DNA from: Marinimicrobium locisalis
GTDB lineage: Bacteria > Pseudomonadota > Gammaproteobacteria > Pseudomonadales > Cellvibrionaceae
Direction of reading: 5' to 3'
NCBI RefSeq assembly: GCF_039822625.1
Contig: NZ_JBDLLG010000003.1
Location: forward strand, 131,498-195,497
DNA: 64,000 nt
Position numbers and translations under genes: made by a program. Of this stretch, positions 44,291 to 52,874 are shown piece by piece; position 1 is the stretch's first letter; every line of letters begins with the position of its first letter. The notes under the pieces were generated by a model, which saw only the letters and a list, made by a program, of their open reading frames with translations, did not search any database and was not told the origin of the DNA.

Positions 44291-45390
44291 ACCCAGGCCT
44301 CCGCGTCCGGCCACACATCGGCAAAAAAGTGTCTGACCCGAGCCCGACTGAGCCCGTACTCCTCAAGCGAGTAGCGGTGACCGGGACGAGCATCCGGCCT
44401 ACGGGGGTAGAGGGTCAAGGCGCCGGCTGGCGGCAAAGGCTGTTCCATGAAGGCGTAAAGCCGCTGCCAATCCGTTTCCTGCATTCGGGCCAACTGAGGC
44501 AGGGGCAGAGACAGTACATCCGAGTCTCGGCGCCACCGGCGCAAACGGCCATAGTAGCCGTGAAGAATGGTCAGCATACGTTCACTCAACTCGCGGTCCG
44601 CCGCGCGGCGCCCTAGCAACGCTAGTACCGGCCGCAGTGCACTCAACTGCGAGGCTATCGCCTCCTCGGGCCGGCGCGCGCAAGCGATAAAACGGGCCCC
44701 GGGGAAACGCTCGCGCAGGCTGTCGACCCAGGGCGTAAAGGACGGGTTCTTGCTCAACAGCCGCTTGTGGCGCCCGTGAAAGTACAGGTGGCGCTGCAAA
44801 CAGGCGTAATAGTAGGCCGTCAATGCCCGGCGCTCATCTTTGGCCACGGCCTGATCAAAGAAGGCCAGGCGCCAGTAGCCTTCCGCCCTGGGGCAGACCA
44901 GCGCCGGCAGAAAGCAGGCGCCGCGCCACAGCAGCAGCAGAAAGTCCTCTTCCGGCTCCTGCCATCCGAGGGTGTGAACCCGGTCCATGGCCGCCCAGCG
45001 CCAGCGCGGGACAAACCGCTTCAGTGGGCTAAATAGGCGACCGACAAACGACCAAAAGTAACGTTCGGAAATGGAGGGCGCCAGCAAACATTCCCATAGC
45101 GTCAGGCTGGTAAAGGCCGGGTCTTCCGCCAGGCGCCGCTGGAGATAGGTGGTCCCGCTGCGGGGCACGCCGACAATGAACACTGGCGCTCGCACGAGCA
45201 CCTTCCGATAGCCGCGAAAGAGCCAGTCATCGAGCACAAAGCCCAGGCCGTGACTGACTGCCAGCAGGCCCAGCACCAACCATGCCAGGGTAAAAAGGGG
45301 TAGGCGCCACAATGCGTGGCGCCAACCGGCGTCGGGGAGCGTGCGCGCCAGCTGCACGCCCAAAGTCAACCAAGCCATGAATAGTCGCAT
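44287..45390 (-). CDS. Sulfotransferase family protein, membrane-associated
   Basis: A 367-aa protein. Two hydrophobic N-terminal segments (up to about residue 55) are followed by the PAPS-binding 5'-phosphosulfate loop VGVPRSGTTYLQRRL and the 3'-phosphate region FIACARRPEEAIASQLSAL. Such enzymes transfer sulfate to carbohydrates or lipids. The ATG at 45390 is preferred to an upstream TTG at 45420, though neither has a good ribosome-binding site. It heads a tightly overlapping operon with the glycosyltransferase and DUF2334 genes, suggesting a sulfated glycoconjugate. Confidence 0.85.
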   Translation of the reverse strand: MRLFMAWLTLGVQLARTLPDAGWRHALWRLPLFTLAWLVLGLLAVSHGLGFVLDDWLFRGYRKVLVRAPVFIVGVPRSGTTYLQRRLAEDPAFTSLTLWECLLAPSISERYFWSFVGRLFSPLKRFVPRWRWAAMDRVHTLGWQEPEEDFLLLLWRGACFLPALVCPRAEGYWRLAFFDQAVAKDERRALTAYYYACLQRHLYFHGRHKRLLSKNPSFTPWVDSLRERFPGARFIACARRPEEAIASQLSALRPVLALLGRRAADRELSERMLTILHGYYGRLRRWRRDSDVLSLPLPQLARMQETDWQRLYAFMEQPLPPAGALTLYPRRPDARPGHRYSLEEYGLSRARVRHFFADVWPDAEAWV

Positions 45391-45482
45391 GGGGTCTATG
45401 CAACCGCACTTCTGTGACAAACCAATGACAGCGGGCCACCGAAAACAATGCCGTCCCGAGGCTGCATGGCGTTTTCGGCCAC

Positions 45483-45508
45483 AAAAAAAACCCGCCGAGG
45501 CGAGGTTT
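45483..45508 (-). terminator. Rho-independent terminator of the RpiB-like gene
   Basis: On the minus strand a CTCGCC / GGCGGG stem with a 2-nt TC loop as drawn (opening by one pair gives a 4-nt loop) is followed by eight T, about 30 nt after the stop codon. Confidence 0.7.
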
Positions 45509-45537
45509 CGTGGTTCAACACCAGAGTTTGACCCCTA

Positions 45538-46176
45538 TCAGCTGTCCAGGATGCTGCCAACGTACTCTTCGAGCGCCTTGTCCTTACCGTACTCAAAGAA
45601 AGCCGCCTGGAAGCGCTCGCCGGAGACAGCGGTTTTCACCAAAGACTGATCCAACGCTTTGAGCCCTTCCAGATAGTCTTTACACATGGCTTCTTTCACA
45701 CCATCCAGAATGCCGGCGTTTTCCACTTGACTGGCCTTGCGCTCGGGGGGGTACCCCTGGCCCTTTTCTCCGGCAAAGGCCTTCTCAAAAATGTACCGGC
45801 AGTTGAGTTCCGCACCCCAGCCGAAGCCCTTCGCGAACGGCAGCGCCAGCGCATTGCCATTGTTGATCTGGGCAAACAGGTAAGCGTCGGAGGGGTCGAT
45901 GCAATAACCGCAGACCACCCCCGGGTGGGCATTCAGAGACAGCAGCGCCCCCTGACCGGTGCCACAACCGCTGATCACAAAATCCACGGCCTTGGAGTTC
46001 AACAACAGGCCGGCCATAATGCCCAGGTGAATATAGGTCAGGCGGTGGTCGTTGTCGCCGTTCATGCCCACGTTAAACACCTGATGCCCCTGTTCCTGCG
46101 CCACGGCGTTGAGCTGCTCCAGCACGACCGGGTTTTTACCGGCTTGGCTGAACTCATTCATCAATGCAATTTTCAT
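45538..46176 (-). CDS. RpiB/LacA/LacB-family sugar-phosphate isomerase
   Basis: A 212-aa protein. The core has the catalytic cysteine in VISGCGTGQGALLSLN and the SDAYLFAQINNGNAL and LPFAKGFGWGAEL segments. It is longer than E. coli RpiB (149 aa) because of a C-terminal extension seen in a subset of the family. It should interconvert aldose and ketose phosphates; the sugar is not clear. GGGAG lies upstream of the ATG, and the leader is strikingly AT-rich (46190-46245). It has its own terminator. Confidence 0.85.
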   Translation of the reverse strand: MKIALMNEFSQAGKNPVVLEQLNAVAQEQGHQVFNVGMNGDNDHRLTYIHLGIMAGLLLNSKAVDFVISGCGTGQGALLSLNAHPGVVCGYCIDPSDAYLFAQINNGNALALPFAKGFGWGAELNCRYIFEKAFAGEKGQGYPPERKASQVENAGILDGVKEAMCKDYLEGLKALDQSLVKTAVSGERFQAAFFEYGKDKALEEYVGSILDS

Positions 46177-46249
46177 TTCACTCGTTCTCCCAAAATCGTT
46201 AATAATAATATTCTTGTTATTTGTACGATATTATAGGCTGTGCCTCCCT

Positions 46250-46286
46250 AAATAAAAAGACCCCGACTCTCGGGGGAGAATCGGGG
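46250..46286 (-). terminator. Strong terminator downstream of the fasciclin pseudogene
   Basis: On the minus strand an 11-bp stem (CCCCGATTCTC with GAGAGTCGGGG) is followed by TCTTTTTATTT. It also insulates the RpiB promoter region. Confidence 0.85.
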
Positions 46287-46333
46287 CCAAGCACGTCACG
46301 ATGCCCGCTTAGCGGCGGGCATCTCACCCAGCA

Positions 46334-46592
46334 CTAGGGAGTGATGACCACATCAATCACATGAATGACGCCATTGGTGGGCGCAAAGACGGTGAAGGTA
46401 CCGTCTGGATCGTCTAGCGTTTCGTCGAGACCGGTCGCTTCCAGCGTGGTGAGATTACCGTTGTCGGCGGCGACTTCCACCAACGAGTTAACTTCGGGTT
46501 CTGACGGGGGCGTAGGGGGAGGTCTGTTGTCATTGTCACTGCCGCAAGGCCCGCCGCTAAACCCAGTATACCGAACGTTCTTAGTCGCGCAT
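46334..46592 (-). pseudogene. Fasciclin-domain lipoprotein, decayed
   Basis: The C-terminal frame reads NSLVEVAADNGNLTTL, then GTFTVFAPTN joined directly to GVIHVIDVVITP. In intact FAS1 domains about 80-90 residues separate FAPTN/D from NGVIHVID, so the domain core is deleted in frame. At the 5' end the lipoprotein signal (LRTFGILGLAAGLAA) is in a different frame from the mature CGSDNDN part, and the ATG at 46592 is out of frame with both, so at least two frameshifts exist. A ribosome-binding site (GGAAG) and a terminator remain. It was a secreted adhesion-type lipoprotein. Confidence 0.8.
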
Positions 46593-46666
46593 TCGTGGTG
46601 TGAGCTTCCGGTTAGTATTAGTCGTTGAACCACGTAATTGGCACGGGGCTTTTATTCACTATTACG

Positions 46667-47779
46667 TTAACGTGGCAATGTTTTCGGCACCATGACCGGT
46701 CGCTCTATCCAGCGCTCGAAACGCGGTGCGATGCGCTCCAGGTTATCCGACCACCAGCTCGCGTTGAGTTCGACCGCGGTTTTCAGGTGTGCTTTCGAGG
46801 TCGGCAGCCGCTTGCGGCGCTCGGGATCAAGCATCGCCATGGAGGATTGACGGACCGGCCCGTAAGGGATGTACGTCGCCTGAGCCGCCAGGCTTTCGGT
46901 GGAGGAGGCAAAACGAAGAAAGTCTTTTGCCAGTTCAATATTGCGCCCGTGTTTGGGAATTCCCCACACATCGTAAAACCAGACTTGGTGATCCCATACA
47001 ATTTCTAGCGGTGTTCCCCTTTCAACCGCATCATCCACCCGCCCACTGTAGACAGATGACATGGCTACTTGCTCGGTTTCCAAAAGGCGAATGGCCTCTT
47101 CACCGGTCTGCCACCAAACGATATGGGGTTTGATTCGATTCAGCACGTCAAAGGCCCGGTCGAGCCCCGCCTCGGTAGACAACACTTGGTAGACTTTTTC
47201 CGGCGAAACCCCATCGGCAATTAATGCCCACTCCAGGTTGCCCTGAGGCGTACGCCGAAGCCCGCGCGGGCCGGGAAAGCGTTTCAGATCAAAAAAATCT
47301 TCCAAACGCTCGGGCCCCTTTTCCCAACGCTCCCGGCTATAGCTAAAGACGGTGGAACCCACCACGTTACCAACACCGCAGGGCATGAGGCTGTTGTTAA
47401 TAAAGTCCTTCACGGCGGGTGTGCCATCGGGCGCGGCCGGCAGGGATTCGTGATCCAAACGCACCAAAAGCCCATCTTCGCAGGCGCGAATCGCGTCAAA
47501 CAGCTCCAGGTCCACCAGGTCCCAGTGCACATTCCAGGCGCGAACCTGGCGGCGAATCTCGTCGACCCCGCCACTGTACTGCAATACGTTGACGCGCACG
47601 CCGGTTTTATCTTCATAGGGGCGAATAAAACCGAGCATTTGGCTTTTGACGTAGGCTCCATCCCAGGAAACCACCGTCAGTTCCCGGTCAGCACCCTTTA
47701 CTTGTTCTAAGTCCTGCTCGCCCAACACAGTGCTGTTAGCCAAAACCAATACGGCAGAAAGAAGTACTCGTTGCCACAT
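46667..47779 (-). CDS. Periplasmic solute-binding protein, PotD/spermidine-putrescine type
   Basis: A 370-aa protein with a signal peptide (MWQRVLLSAVLVLANSTVLG). The fold is that of family 1/PotD extracellular solute-binding proteins: LTVVSWDGAYVKSQMLGFIRPYEDKTGVRV, WDLVDLELFDAIRACEDGLL, then LKRFPGPRGLRRTP and YSGRVDDAVERG. The ATG at 47779 has GGTGAG upstream, overlapping the porin stop; a GTG at 47788 lacks a site. It follows the porin gene and is translationally coupled. No permease or ATPase genes accompany it, so it may work with a distant transporter or as a sensor. Confidence 0.85.
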   Translation of the reverse strand: MWQRVLLSAVLVLANSTVLGEQDLEQVKGADRELTVVSWDGAYVKSQMLGFIRPYEDKTGVRVNVLQYSGGVDEIRRQVRAWNVHWDLVDLELFDAIRACEDGLLVRLDHESLPAAPDGTPAVKDFINNSLMPCGVGNVVGSTVFSYSRERWEKGPERLEDFFDLKRFPGPRGLRRTPQGNLEWALIADGVSPEKVYQVLSTEAGLDRAFDVLNRIKPHIVWWQTGEEAIRLLETEQVAMSSVYSGRVDDAVERGTPLEIVWDHQVWFYDVWGIPKHGRNIELAKDFLRFASSTESLAAQATYIPYGPVRQSSMAMLDPERRKRLPTSKAHLKTAVELNASWWSDNLERIAPRFERWIERPVMVPKTLPR

Positions 47780-47784
47780 AACAC

Positions 47785-49062
47785 TCACCAGTAAAAGCCG
47801 ATATTAATGTTAAAGCGACTGTGCCATTCACTCTCGCCGTTACCGGCGAGAGAGCCGTTACCGAAGTATGGCATGTTGTTGGCCAGTATATAGTCCACAT
47901 AGGTGAACAGGGGACCACTACCGATGGCGCAGCCCAAGGTGTTGATTCGCGAGTCCAGTGCGCGGGAGGCTTTGTACAGGCGGGAGTAGTCGTTATAGCA
48001 GGTAATGGAATCCACGCTCTTCCAGGGCGAGGGCACGCTGTAGGCGAGGTTCGCCACCAGAATATCCGCCTCGCCCGCTATGTCATAGGTGCCGCCAAAC
48101 GCCCCCACTTGCATCGGAGCCTGCCCCTGCCCTTGGGGGTTTGCCGGGTCGTACTGGTAACTCACGCCTTTGAGCTGGAGGTTCCAACGCCCGCAGCGGC
48201 TATCCAAATGCGCGGCCCCCGCCCATTGCTCGCCGCGTCCACCGGTGGCCGTGTTGTAGACTTCACCCAACTGCGCGGAGGCGCCCAGTTCCGTTTCACA
48301 GGCGGTGCCCTGGCCAACGGTGTAGGCCAGCCGAGCGTTCAGTTGATTGACTTCTTCGTTCTGCTGCTCACCGCTTCGAATCAGATCAAAAGAGTAGCGC
48401 TCGGGATCGGTGGCATCGTTCAACTCTTCGTTCTTGTAGAACGCCAGTTGAGTGTTCCAGGCTCCGTCGGTGCGCTCATACTTTACGCCCATGTCGTAGT
48501 CATCGCCCAACCCCACGTAATAGGGCACACCGAACCAGGCATTGTGGGCGGGATAGGGCAAGAGGCCAAATGGCACCCGGTGAATACCGAACTGAAACTG
48601 GCTGTTATCCTCAAATTCATAACCAATCCAGCCGTGGTGCAGCGTGTGCATGTAGGAATAAAAGCGGTACTCCGCCGAAACCAGAATGCCCTCCACTTCG
48701 CCATCCACATTCAAGCGAAACACATCCAGCCCGCTTTCCCCGTACTTATCTTCCGAGGCTTGCACAAAGTCACGATGCACCAGATTAAAACGCACCGCGC
48801 CGCCCACATGCACACCGCCGGGTTCGTCCGCCTCAGCCACGGTTGATTCACTAGCGGAAAGCCCCAGGTCTGCGGCCCGTTCGGCCTTTACCGCTTCCTC
48901 TTCCAGTGCTTCCACCCGTTGCTGTAGACGCTCCACCTCCTCGCGTAAGGCTTCGCCGTTTTCCGCCGAGCAAAGCAGCGGCGTTAACAGGCCGAAAATA
49001 AGCACGGCGCGGACGAAACCAAATGTTGAGCGCCCTGAGCAGCGCTCACTCAAACCGTTCAT
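47785..49062 (-). CDS. Outer-membrane porin-like protein with N-terminal coiled coil
   Basis: A 425-aa protein. A signal peptide ends near LLCSA (about residue 32). A short coiled coil (ALREEVERLQQRVEALEEEA) precedes a beta-barrel with alternating aromatic strands and the C-terminal signature FNINIGFYW ending in an aromatic residue. Start 49062 is fixed by an ideal GGAGG 6 nt upstream; an in-frame 49119 is rejected. It is co-transcribed with the PotD-like protein, suggesting uptake of a small cationic or related solute across the outer membrane. Confidence 0.85.
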   Translation of the reverse strand: MNGLSERCSGRSTFGFVRAVLIFGLLTPLLCSAENGEALREEVERLQQRVEALEEEAVKAERAADLGLSASESTVAEADEPGGVHVGGAVRFNLVHRDFVQASEDKYGESGLDVFRLNVDGEVEGILVSAEYRFYSYMHTLHHGWIGYEFEDNSQFQFGIHRVPFGLLPYPAHNAWFGVPYYVGLGDDYDMGVKYERTDGAWNTQLAFYKNEELNDATDPERYSFDLIRSGEQQNEEVNQLNARLAYTVGQGTACETELGASAQLGEVYNTATGGRGEQWAGAAHLDSRCGRWNLQLKGVSYQYDPANPQGQGQAPMQVGAFGGTYDIAGEADILVANLAYSVPSPWKSVDSITCYNDYSRLYKASRALDSRINTLGCAIGSGPLFTYVDYILANNMPYFGNGSLAGNGESEWHSRFNINIGFYW

Positions 49063-49271
49063 TGTGCCTCCAGATCTTTGTTCTCGGTTTCCGGTCATGC
49101 TCAGGCAAGGGGCCAACATGCCATCGTGAGCCTCCCTTCACAGTATTTTTTGATATTTCGGGCGTCAAATACGCAGTAGCAATAAAAACAGACTACCATA
49201 TCCTCCAACGTTGAGTCGTAGCGTCAGTGTTGCTATGGTTTCCGGGATTTGAGCTTTAAGCGGGAGTGATC

Positions 49272-50543
49272 ATGTCGAGAACCGCCCTCAGTCTGTCGTC
49301 GCTTATCGTCAGTATTATTCTACTGGTCAGCGGCAATGCCTTCCTGACCACGCTTCTGGGCTTGCGCTTGAGCATTGAGGCCTTTACCCCCGCAGTGATT
49401 GGCTGGATTCTGGTGTTCTATTCGTTTGGTTTTGTCGCCGGTTCCCTTCACGCGGTGAAAGCCATTGAGCGTGTGGGCCATATTCGCGCCTTCGCGGTCT
49501 TCGCGGCGCTGCTGGCGGTGGTAATTCTTCTGCACGCACTCGCGGTCAGCACCGTCCTTTGGGCCCTGCTGCGGGCGCTCGCCGGCTTCGCCGTGGCGGG
49601 GTTGATGATCGTGGTGGAAAGCTGGTTCAGTAGTCGGGCGACCAATGAAAACCGCGCCAGCCTTTTCGCGGTCTATCAAGTAGTGTTTTTCCTCTCCACG
49701 GCGGGCGGCCAAGTACTGATTCGCGTGGCGGACCCGGCGACTTTTGTGCCTTTCACGCTCGCCGCCATTCTGGTTATCGCGGCGTTGATTCCACTCTCCC
49801 TCACCCGCCGCCGCTCCCCCACCATTGAGGCCAGCGAACGTATGTCCTTAAAGCGGCTGTTTGGCCTATCCCCGGTAGGTTTGGCCGGTGCCCTGGTGGC
49901 GGGAACCGTTATTAGCGGATTTTACAACTTGGGCCCGGTGCTGGCCGACCGCCTGGGGTTAACCGTTGGGCAAGTGTCTAACTTTATGGCTTCCGCTATT
50001 GTGGCGGCCATGGTTCTTGCGTGGCCCATGGGCCGACTGTGCGACCGGTTTGACCGCTATTCCGTCATGCGAAACGCGGCGCTTGTGGCTGGGGTCGCCA
50101 GCCTGGGCGCGGCTTTTCTCGGGCCCTTTAGTCCGCTGGTGCTGATTCTTTTCACCGGCCTTTACATGGGCATTGGCGCGGCGCTCTACCCGATTGCCGT
50201 CGCCATTACCAACGACTTAATGGACAGTCGCCAAATCACCGCTGCCAGTACCACCTTACTGCTCAGCTACGGTATTGGCAGCTGCATCGGCCCGGTCGCC
50301 ACCGCCTTAATTATGGAATTGTTGGGTCCTCGCGGACTGTTTCTAACCGGGACGTTGGTACTGGGTGCACTGGTTGCCTACCTCATCTGGGGCGGAAGGC
50401 CCGAACACGTTCCCGCCTCCGCGCAAGAGCAAGAAGCGTTTGTCAGCACCATCCCGGAAGCGACCCTGGGGCTGGCGGAGCTGGACCCGCGCAACCCGGA
50501 GTTCGAGCCGGAGGACTCATTACATTCCAAAGCCGGATCATAA
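49272..50543 (+). CDS. MFS transporter (YcaD/UMF2-like)
   Basis: A 423-aa MFS protein with twelve TM helices. Its N-terminal LVSGNAFLTTLLGLRLSIE, the GFVAGSLHAVKAIERVGHIRAFA loop and the VVESWFSSRATNENRASLFAVYQ segment match the YcaD-like subfamily of putative exporters. The ATG at 49272 follows GGGAG; the in-frame GTG at 49266 overlaps that site. The substrate is unknown. It is monocistronic. Confidence 0.88.
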   Translation: MSRTALSLSSLIVSIILLVSGNAFLTTLLGLRLSIEAFTPAVIGWILVFYSFGFVAGSLHAVKAIERVGHIRAFAVFAALLAVVILLHALAVSTVLWALLRALAGFAVAGLMIVVESWFSSRATNENRASLFAVYQVVFFLSTAGGQVLIRVADPATFVPFTLAAILVIAALIPLSLTRRRSPTIEASERMSLKRLFGLSPVGLAGALVAGTVISGFYNLGPVLADRLGLTVGQVSNFMASAIVAAMVLAWPMGRLCDRFDRYSVMRNAALVAGVASLGAAFLGPFSPLVLILFTGLYMGIGAALYPIAVAITNDLMDSRQITAASTTLLLSYGIGSCIGPVATALIMELLGPRGLFLTGTLVLGALVAYLIWGGRPEHVPASAQEQEAFVSTIPEATLGLAELDPRNPEFEPEDSLHSKAGS

Positions 50544-50838
50544 CGCGCCGAATTATGGCCGCCCTTCGGCTGACGCCTAGCTCATTCTCAGGCGCGAGGG
50601 GCGGTTGCATTGCCCGGGAAACTGTTCTAGCATCCGCTCGTCGCTGAGACATTTTGAGTTGCTACTCAAGCTGGATGGAGCCGTAGACGTCTTTATAAAG
50701 ACGGTCTTTCACAGGCAATAGTTTTGAAGACACTGGTATCAGGGAGTGATGAATGTCCCCTCCGTATTTTGTCGTTAAAAACACCGTTAGTTTTACAAGC
50801 GCAAAAATCCACCTCCGCTCTGGTAAGGAGGTGGGTGC
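50544..50838. other. Intergenic region, nothing clear
   Basis: 295 bp lie between the MFS and desaturase genes. No terminator with a T-tract and no RNA gene was recognised. The end carries the strong desaturase ribosome-binding site (AAGGAGG). Confidence 0.5.
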
Positions 50839-51711
50839 GTGAAAGTATTCCGTTTCAAAGAAGATCGCTGGCCTGTCGCCATTATCACACTTTATTTTCT
50901 TCTGGATGTATGGGTATATGCGGTCGTAGATAGCGTCCCGAGCCTCGCTCTGTGGTTTGTGCTTGGTATCTTCCCCAAAACCAACGTCTGCGTTTGGAAT
51001 CATCACCATCACCATTGCCGCACGTTTAAAAACCGCTGGTTGAACCGGTTGTTGGAGATTCCCTACGGCTTTCAAACGGGGATGCTGGCGACCACCTGGG
51101 TGCTACATCACGTCAACGGCCATCACCGGGACTACCTTGAGCAGGATAAGGATACTTCCCGCTGGCAGGTCAAGGGGCACACCATCAGCGTTTGGCGTTA
51201 CATTGCCGAGGGGCTGTTGCTCACCTACCCGCGCGCGATTCGCCAGGGAATGCGCAAGCCACGGCTGCTTCGCCGCTATTGTGCAGAACTCGCCGTTAGC
51301 CTGGCGCTCCTTGTCGCATTAACAATTTATCGGCCATTGCCCGCCCTGTTTGTTTTCTGGTTGCCGATGTTGGCCTCCCTCGTTGTCACCATGCGCGCCA
51401 CCTATTATCACCACCTGGAGATGTCACTGGATAACCCCATGGCCGCCAGCCGCAACGTTGTGGACTCCAAGTGGCTCAATATTCTGGCCGGCAACATCGG
51501 CTACCACACGGCGCACCACCACAAGAGCGGCCTGCACTGGTCCAAGCTGCCAGCGCTCCACAAGCAGCTGGAGCCTTACATTCCCGAGCACTGTTATACC
51601 CAGACCGTGCCGATTTATTATTGGTTTGACCGGGCGGAGCAGGCGCTTCATAGACTCAGAACCCCGCGCCGGTCTCATTTTTCAACCAACGCGACCGACC
51701 AACACTCGTAA
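50839..51711 (+). CDS. Membrane fatty acid desaturase-like protein
   Basis: A 290-aa membrane di-iron enzyme candidate. The histidine clusters are NHHHHHCRTF, HHVNGHHRDY and YHTAHHHKSGLHW, with four hydrophobic segments between them. This is the FA_desaturase pattern of desaturases and hydroxylases. The GTG start at 50839 is supported by AAGGAGG 8 nt upstream. It is followed after 19 bp by a YheT-type hydrolase, probably in the same operon. The lipid substrate is unknown. Confidence 0.85.
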   Translation: MKVFRFKEDRWPVAIITLYFLLDVWVYAVVDSVPSLALWFVLGIFPKTNVCVWNHHHHHCRTFKNRWLNRLLEIPYGFQTGMLATTWVLHHVNGHHRDYLEQDKDTSRWQVKGHTISVWRYIAEGLLLTYPRAIRQGMRKPRLLRRYCAELAVSLALLVALTIYRPLPALFVFWLPMLASLVVTMRATYYHHLEMSLDNPMAASRNVVDSKWLNILAGNIGYHTAHHHKSGLHWSKLPALHKQLEPYIPEHCYTQTVPIYYWFDRAEQALHRLRTPRRSHFSTNATDQHS

Positions 51712-51730
51712 AGAAAGAAGGCTGTTTGCC

Positions 51731-52741
51731 ATGCCACTTATCCAGTCCGAATATCAATGTCCCTGGTGGTTCAAAAACGGACACGTGCAAACCCTGCACC
51801 CCCGGTTGCGGCCCGAGCGCCCCGCCGTTCGGCCCAGGGAGGTGACGTTAAATACACCAGATGAGGACTTTCTCGAGCTGTTTGTCTATGAGGCAGAAAA
51901 GAAGGCGCTCGTGATCATCACCCACGGGCTGGAAAGCCACGGCAAAGAGGCCGCGCTACTGAGGTTTGCGAACAAGGTGTCAAAAGCCGGCTATGACGCC
52001 ATGACCTGGAGCATGCGCTCCTGCGGAAAGCAAATCAATCGCACCAAGTGGTTTTACAACGGTTGCGATTATCGGGACCTTAAACATTTGATCGATACTT
52101 ACGCGCCCGACTACGATGCGATTTACTTGGTGGGGTTCAGCCTGGGCGGGTCGATCACTGCCAATTATCTGGGACGAGAGGGCGCCGCCTGTCACCCAGT
52201 GGTAAAGGGAGCCTTTTTGGTATCTCCACCGCTGGAGCTGGATTCCTTCCATGCCTCCATGCGGGCCACTTTTCACCACGCCCTCTACCAGCGCCAGTTT
52301 GTGAAGTCCTTGCTGGGGAAGTTCGAAAAGAAACGGGCCTTTATCGACTTTGGGCCGGAGGTGGACTCCGAAAAGGTCCTGCGGGCCCGAACGGTGGATG
52401 AGATTGAACATCACTTGTTTGCGCCCCTGCACGGTTACAAAAGCTCTGTCGACTACCGCCGCCACGCGGCGGCCCTGCCGCACCTGGAGAACACGCCGGT
52501 CCCCACCTATATCCTATGCGCGCTCGATGACCCTTTCATCGAAGCCCGCCACCTGCCCTACCAACTGGCCGAGACATCGAGCCGAATTCACCTGGAAGTC
52601 GCTCGCCACGGCGGGCACACGGGGTTTATTAGACCCAAGGGCGAAGAGGGCCATTGGTATGAGCGGCGCTTCTTTGAGTTTATCGAGTCGCTGAACGAAC
52701 CAAGCCGCCGTAAGCGGCAAGTAGAATCGGAGACTCGCTAG
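51731..52741 (+). CDS. Alpha/beta hydrolase, YheT family
   Basis: A 336-aa hydrolase. FKNGHVQTLHPRL is the typical YheT/ABHD N-terminal motif. The nucleophile is Ser in VGFSLGGSITANY, the acid is the Asp in ALDDPFI and the catalytic His is in RHGGHTGFI. It should be an esterase or lipase acting on acyl chains. Co-directional with the desaturase, it may act on its lipid product. The ATG at 51731 follows GAAGG. Confidence 0.88.
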   Translation: MPLIQSEYQCPWWFKNGHVQTLHPRLRPERPAVRPREVTLNTPDEDFLELFVYEAEKKALVIITHGLESHGKEAALLRFANKVSKAGYDAMTWSMRSCGKQINRTKWFYNGCDYRDLKHLIDTYAPDYDAIYLVGFSLGGSITANYLGREGAACHPVVKGAFLVSPPLELDSFHASMRATFHHALYQRQFVKSLLGKFEKKRAFIDFGPEVDSEKVLRARTVDEIEHHLFAPLHGYKSSVDYRRHAAALPHLENTPVPTYILCALDDPFIEARHLPYQLAETSSRIHLEVARHGGHTGFIRPKGEEGHWYERRFFEFIESLNEPSRRKRQVESETR

Positions 52742-52874
52742 CGGCGCCGGTAAGCCGTCCCCCGGGGCGTTTTACGGCGAACGCCCATCACGGTTGCTTT
52801 CCGGCAAGTGATTCTATAGGTTTCTAGTTTCAATACCTCAGGGTCCTGATTCAAAAGCCGGAGGAAGCACCCTC

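Noticed and set aside
47821..48846. Long open frame on the plus strand, 341 codons
   Set aside because: It is antisense to the porin gene, which has a signal peptide, an ideal ribosome-binding site and a beta-barrel end signature. The antisense product has no coherent features.
50662..51075. Minus-strand open frame overlapping the desaturase start
   Set aside because: It overlaps the desaturase gene and its strong ribosome-binding site and shows no family motif.
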